A program made the translations under genes and the position numbers. DNA of 64,000 bases. Source: Chinchilla lanigera. Taxonomy: Eukaryota; Chordata; Mammalia; Rodentia; Chinchillidae. This document shows, piece after piece, positions 60,250 to 64,000 of this stretch. The stretch spans positions 4,260,003-4,324,002 of the forward strand of contig NW_004955402.1 of the NCBI RefSeq assembly GCF_000276665.1, given 5' to 3'. The notes beneath the pieces were generated by a model that ran no database searches, was not told where the DNA came from, and was given only the letters and a program-made list of their open reading frames with translations. The stretch's first letter is position 1. Every line of letters begins with the position of its first letter.

Positions 60250-60395
60250 CTTTTTTTTTTTTTTTTCAGTTTTTATGTTGAGACAGGGCCTGAGTAAGTT
60301 GCAAGTTGTCCAGGCTGGGCTACAACTTGCAATCTTCTCGCTTCGGCCTTCCAGAATGCTGGGATTACAGGGGCCTGCGGCTATGCCCAGTTTGT
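60250..60395 (-). mobile_element. 7SL/B1-type SINE, diverged
   Basis: gagacagggcctgagtaagt, then cagaatgctgggattacagg. Confidence 0.8.
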
Positions 60396-60399
60396 TTTA

Positions 60400-60890
60400 T
60401 AACTGACTGCTGTTCTCGCATTACAATTTGGGTCTTTACCACCACAGTCTAACAGTTCATCACCCCATGAAGAAACTGGTAGCCTTGAGCAGTCAGTCCC
60501 CATCTGGCTGCACCCTGCATCCCACATCTGAGGCCCAGGCAGTGAACAATCTACGTTGTCTGCACAACCTTGCTATTCTGGACGGTTCATGTAAGGGGAG
60601 CTGTCTATTATGACATTCCCTTGTGACTGGCTTCTCTCGTACTGCAGTGTTTTCAAGTGTCCTGCACATTGCAGTGTGTCCCAGTGTTTCATCTCTTTCT
60701 ATGGTTGAAGCGTATTCTGTAGGAAGCCTCTGTCATGTCTTAGCTCTCCGGTCCTCAGCTGATGAATACATGGTGGTCTTCAATAATGCTGCAGTGAACG
60801 TTTGTGTAGGAGTTTTTGTGGAATATATTTTCTTTTTTGTGGGCATTTACTTGGGAGTAAAACGTTCAAATCATGTGGCAACTGTATATA
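60400..60890 (-). mobile_element. L1 3' end, antisense, decayed
   Basis: ctgcatcccacatctgaggc, atggttgaagcgtattctgt and ataatgctgcagtgaacgtt follow antisense L1M order. Confidence 0.7.
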
Positions 60891-60894
60891 TAAT

Positions 60895-61012
60895 GTTTTT
60901 CTTTCTCTGGGACAGGGTCTCACTATGTCGTTCAGACTGGCCTTGAAGTCACTGTGTAGCTCAGGCTGGCCTCAAACTCACTGCCAGTCTCCTGCCTCAG
61001 CCTCCCACACAT
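60895..61012 (-). mobile_element. B1-type SINE, 5' truncated
   Basis: gggacagggtctcactatgt with two ggctggcct modules, ending at gcctcagcctccc. Confidence 0.88.
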
Positions 61013-61346
61013 ACCATTTAGAAGAAGTGCTAGCTCACTTTCTGAGGTTTTTGCACCATGCCACATTCCCACCTGTCTCTGTGAGGTTCTTCTCTTGGAT
61101 TTTTTTTTTTTCTTTAAACCAAGACCTGGTCATTTGTGTGGTCCACGGGCCATTGCCACATACTTCCTCCCTTTGTGCATAACCGAGCTGTGACTGGGGC
61201 GCTGTGTTTGAGCAGGAATGGCTGAGCTGAATGGTGACAGCAGGGACTTGCCCAGAGCCTAGAATATGCGCTCTGGCCCTTGACAGGAAAGTTGGCCTTT
61301 GTTTGCTTTTGGCCTCTCTCACCTGGTGCCGGGTGTCTGTCCCCAG

Positions 61347-61507
61347 GGCTCTGGCCAGGGCAGTGTCCCTGTAAAGAAGGTTACGGAGGAGAGAGGTGCG
61401 ACCGCTGCCAGTTTGGCTACAAGGGTTTCCCGAACTGCGTGCGCTGTGACTGCAGCCTGGCGGGCAGCGTGAACGACGACCCGTGTGCTGAGCCGTGTCT
61501 CTGCAAG
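61347..61507 (+). CDS. LAMA1: LAMA1 exon 10: rest of LE3 and start of LE4
   Basis: The exon completes Gly 401 and encodes residues 401-454 (phase 1 to phase 0, 161 bp). [20 protein letters not shown] and FGYKGFPNC finish LE3, and [14 protein letters not shown] opens LE4 at Cys 434. The acceptor is tgtccccag and the donor gtcagt. The residues after the LE3 cysteine loop ([13 protein letters not shown]) differ from the human version as I remember it more than most of the gene does, in a repeat not known to contact other laminin chains. All expected cysteines are present. Confidence 0.96.
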
Positions 61508-62534
61508 GTCAGTGTGAGGCAGACATGCGCTGCTTTCCTCTGGGCCTCTCTAGAACTGGGACGCGCTCGCTGGCACAGACCCTTGTCCTTGCGGTGAGGG
61601 TTAGCGGTGCCGGTCCCAGCAAGCATGGCGTCCCAGCCAGCTGGCCCTGTGATGAGTCCTTGGACCTCGAGGCCACCTGGCTTTGTACTTTGGTATTTCT
61701 GGGCAAGGGCCATCTGTTCCAGGTGCCTTTCTGTGACTTCTTAGGTGAAAGCCAATACTGCATGCCATGTCTCTGATTTGGCTTAGCTCTTCCCTGACAT
61801 TTTTCTCCAGCATGGCCTCTGGAGTGGGACCGGGTCAGTACTCGGTTTCCAGGGGCACTAATTCAGTACGGGGCTGTTATCTGGGATCTCTGTTAAAAAG
61901 AATGGAGCAACAAGCTTAACAAAATGCATTCCTCTGGCACAGGGAGGGTCTTATTTGGCCAGATGATATTAATAATGAATTCCCTGATTTCTTGGGATTT
62001 CTCACTGTACCTGTGTGTTACTCCCACACACGCAGAGCCTTGGGCACATGTTTCATGACTGAAAATAATCTTGCATATTTGTAATGAATAAACACACCTA
62101 TATAACCCGCTAGAGATTTTCCAATGCTTCTGTGATTAGCAAGAATGGAAGGCTTAAGGCAAAATGAAACAATCATTTTAAACCTAGTGACCAAGCTCTA
62201 AAATTCTTGGTCTTGTTCTTGGCTATAAAAATGAAATAAGCCGGGCGTGGTGGCGCACGCCTGTAATCCCAGCACTCAGGAGGCTGAGGCAGGAAGATCG
62301 TTCTGAGTTTGAGGCCAGCCTGGGCTACGAAGTGAGCTCAAGGTCAGTGAGACCCTGTCTCAAAAAGAAAAAAAAAAAAAAGAGAGAAATAATTTTTTCA
62401 GTCTATCTATTCTGGGAACACTGACTTTTCCCTATGTACCGTACCGCGTGTGTGGCTTGCCGGTTCCCCTTACTGTTCATGTCACACCAGTCTTCTGTCC
62501 GGCTTCCCCGCTGATCCTGTCTGGTAACTTGCAG
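61508..62534 (+). other. LAMA1: LAMA1 intron 10 (1027 bp)
   Basis: Contains one well-preserved B1 SINE (62229-62393). The rest is unremarkable. Confidence 0.93.
62229..62393 (+). mobile_element. B1-type SINE (well preserved)
   Basis: Starts gccgggcgtggtggcgcacg, runs through aatcccagcactcaggaggc to gagaccctgtctcaaaaag plus A-rich tail. It lies about 140 bp upstream of exon 11. Confidence 0.95.
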
Positions 62535-62675
62535 GACAACGTTGAGGGGGAAGCCTGCAATCACTGCAAGCCCGGGTTCTACAACCTGCAGGAGAAGAAC
62601 CCCCAGGGCTGCTCCGAATGCTTCTGCTTCGGTGTCTCCGGCGTCTGCGACAGCCTTTCTTGGCCCCTTGGGCAG
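62535..62675 (+). CDS. LAMA1: LAMA1 exon 11: rest of LE4 and start of LE5
   Basis: The exon encodes residues 455-501 (47 codons, phase 0 at both ends). DNVEGEACNHCKPGFYNL and the block ending GCSE finish LE4. CFCFGVSGVC then opens the interrupted LE repeat that in alpha chains flanks the first laminin IV (L4) globular domain, and the exon ends LSWPLGQ. The acceptor is taacttgcag and the donor gtgggt. No further exon is seen in the 1325 bp left in the window, so the L4 domain must be encoded downstream. Confidence 0.96.
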
Positions 62676-62799
62676 GTGGGTGGCCTTTCATGCTCACTGG
62701 GTCTGGGGGATAGTGCCGCTCCAGAGCTCTCTGCTGATTCCAGGTGATGAGGCTCCTGAGCCTGAAACACCGCTCTCATCCCTTTGAAATCATGTCTGG

Positions 62800-62891
62800 G
62801 CCCAGGGAGACAGCTCAGTGGCATAAGCCCCTGCCTGGCAAGCGCGAGGTCCTGAGTTTGATTCCCAGTACCAAAAAAAAAAAAAAAAAAT
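62800..62891 (+). mobile_element. ID-type SINE
   Basis: gacagctcagtggcataagc, then gcaagcgcgaggtcctgag and tttgattcccagtacc plus A18. Confidence 0.92.
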
Positions 62892-63790
62892 GCTTGATAA
62901 CTTCCTACCACTTTGTCTGTAATTCTGTAAGTCTCCCTATTACTATGTTATCCTTCTTTTACTCTTTAAATTAAAAAAAAAAAGAAAAAGAAAAAGAACT
63001 CATATCTGCCAGGGTCAGACAGACTCAGTCCACCCCTGAAAGTCTCCCTAAACTTTTTGAGTTGCATGTTTGTTCCCATACACATTTCCCACCAGTCGGG
63101 CAGGCGGATGTGGGCTCACAGGACGCGTCCTGTATCTTTCAAGTGGAGTGATCGGCTCCCACTCACTTGGCCCTCCTCTCCAGCAGGAGCCCGCAGGACC
63201 TGAGAATCTCAGGGGTGTAAGAAGCTGGGGTTGGGAGGGGCGGGGCAGCAACTGGTGGCTTGGTGTTCAGGGCAGTAAGGCCACTCTGGGGAGGGGAAGT
63301 GCTGGGACCTAAGTTCCAGAGGTGGCCAGTGGCGCCAAGGGAGGAATGCTGGGCACAGGCTGACCCTCTGGTGACCACTGTGAGCACCACACTGTGTGTG
63401 TGGGGAGGGGTTAAGAGCTCTGCATCTGAAGGTTACAGATTTTTTAGCGTTTGGGTAGAAAACGGGAAGGGGGAGTCAGAGTTTGTAAAAGCATTTGGTT
63501 CACTGCATGTACACGTTGAGATGCTGGGGACCAGAAGTAGTTTTGGCTTCAGATTTTTTTCAGATGTTGGGCTATGTGCATATACATGAGATAGCTCAGG
63601 GGTGGAGCCCAAGTCCGCATACCACATTCATTGACATTCCACACGCACCTCACCCACACAGCCTGAGGGTAATTTTATATAGTATTTTTTGTGCACCTGC
63701 ATTTTGACCTAAACTTATCACATGAGGTCAGATGTGGAATTTTCCACTTGAGGTGTTGTGTTGGTGCCCAAAAAGCTTTGAGTTTTGGAA

Positions 63791-63830
63791 CACTTGGATA
63801 TATATGGATATATATATATATATCCAAGTG
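63791..63830. repeat. Perfect AT-rich hairpin
   Basis: 15-base arms cacttggatatatat (63791-63805) and its exact reverse complement (63816-63830) with a 10-base AT-rich spacer. Confidence 0.95.
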
Positions 63831-63837
63831 TTTTATA

Positions 63838-63900
63838 TACACACACACACACACACACAGATGTTTATATATATATATATACACATATATATATATATAA
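63838..63900 (+). repeat. (CA)n then (TA)n simple repeats
   Basis: About eleven AC units (63839-63859), a short break and AT alternation to 63900, next to the hairpin at 63791. Confidence 0.97.
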
Positions 63901-64000
63901 AATTTTCTACAACATTTATGGTTTTGCTTTTTTTAATCTGTGCTTAGCTGATTTGGCATATGTGTCTTGTTCCCAAGCTTTCTTAGAAGGGTCATGTGTT

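Larger units (their letters stand above)
59286..61346 (+). other. LAMA1: LAMA1 intron 9 (2061 bp)
   Basis: Contains a short (CTG)n tract, a MIR fragment, two B1-type SINEs and an antisense L1 3' end, listed separately. The 59290-59960 part shows no named feature. Confidence 0.93.
62676..64000 (+). other. LAMA1: LAMA1 intron 11, 5' part
   Basis: Begins with the donor gtgggt. It contains an ID SINE, a perfect AT-rich hairpin and simple repeats near the window end. No exon is seen. Confidence 0.85.

Overview
This is a mammalian genomic window carrying part of one protein-coding gene. Ten exons on the + strand (25539-62675) give one continuous open protein of 501 residues. It is the N-terminal part of laminin subunit alpha-1 (LAMA1): the laminin N-terminal (LN) domain, four laminin EGF-like (LE) repeats and the start of a fifth. 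By comparison with known LAMA1 genes these are exons 2 to 11. Exon 1 (start codon and signal peptide) lies upstream of the window and the rest of the gene lies downstream. All splice sites are GT-AG and every junction keeps frame.

The interspersed repeats point to a rodent. There are many tRNA-derived ID-type SINEs with a characteristic tail (..GGTACC..A-rich) and many 7SL-derived B1-type SINEs with the internal duplication typical of the mouse-related clade. I saw no B2 elements and no typical murid B1 copies, so a non-murid rodent of that clade (beaver or kangaroo-rat type) is my best guess. That placement is inference.

Layout: 1-25538 is intron 1 (3' part). 25539-26148 holds exons 2 and 3, separated by a 326-bp intron. 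26149-52470 is the large intron 3 (26.3 kb, with two assembly gaps). 52471-62675 holds exons 4 to 11 with introns of 0.6-2.1 kb. 62676-64000 is the start of intron 11. Intronic DNA is a mosaic of old L1 3' ends, MaLR-type LTRs, MIRs, many SINEs, simple repeats, and four copies of a mariner-derived element built as a fold-back.

No operon, CRISPR, RNA gene or novel enzymatic system is visible. The most interesting items are the fold-back mariner family, a B1 dimer that seems to have carried downstream sequence with it, a tail-only ID insertion, a three-copy 140-bp tandem repeat, an intronic (CTG)10 tract, and a weak donor on an in-frame LN-domain exon.
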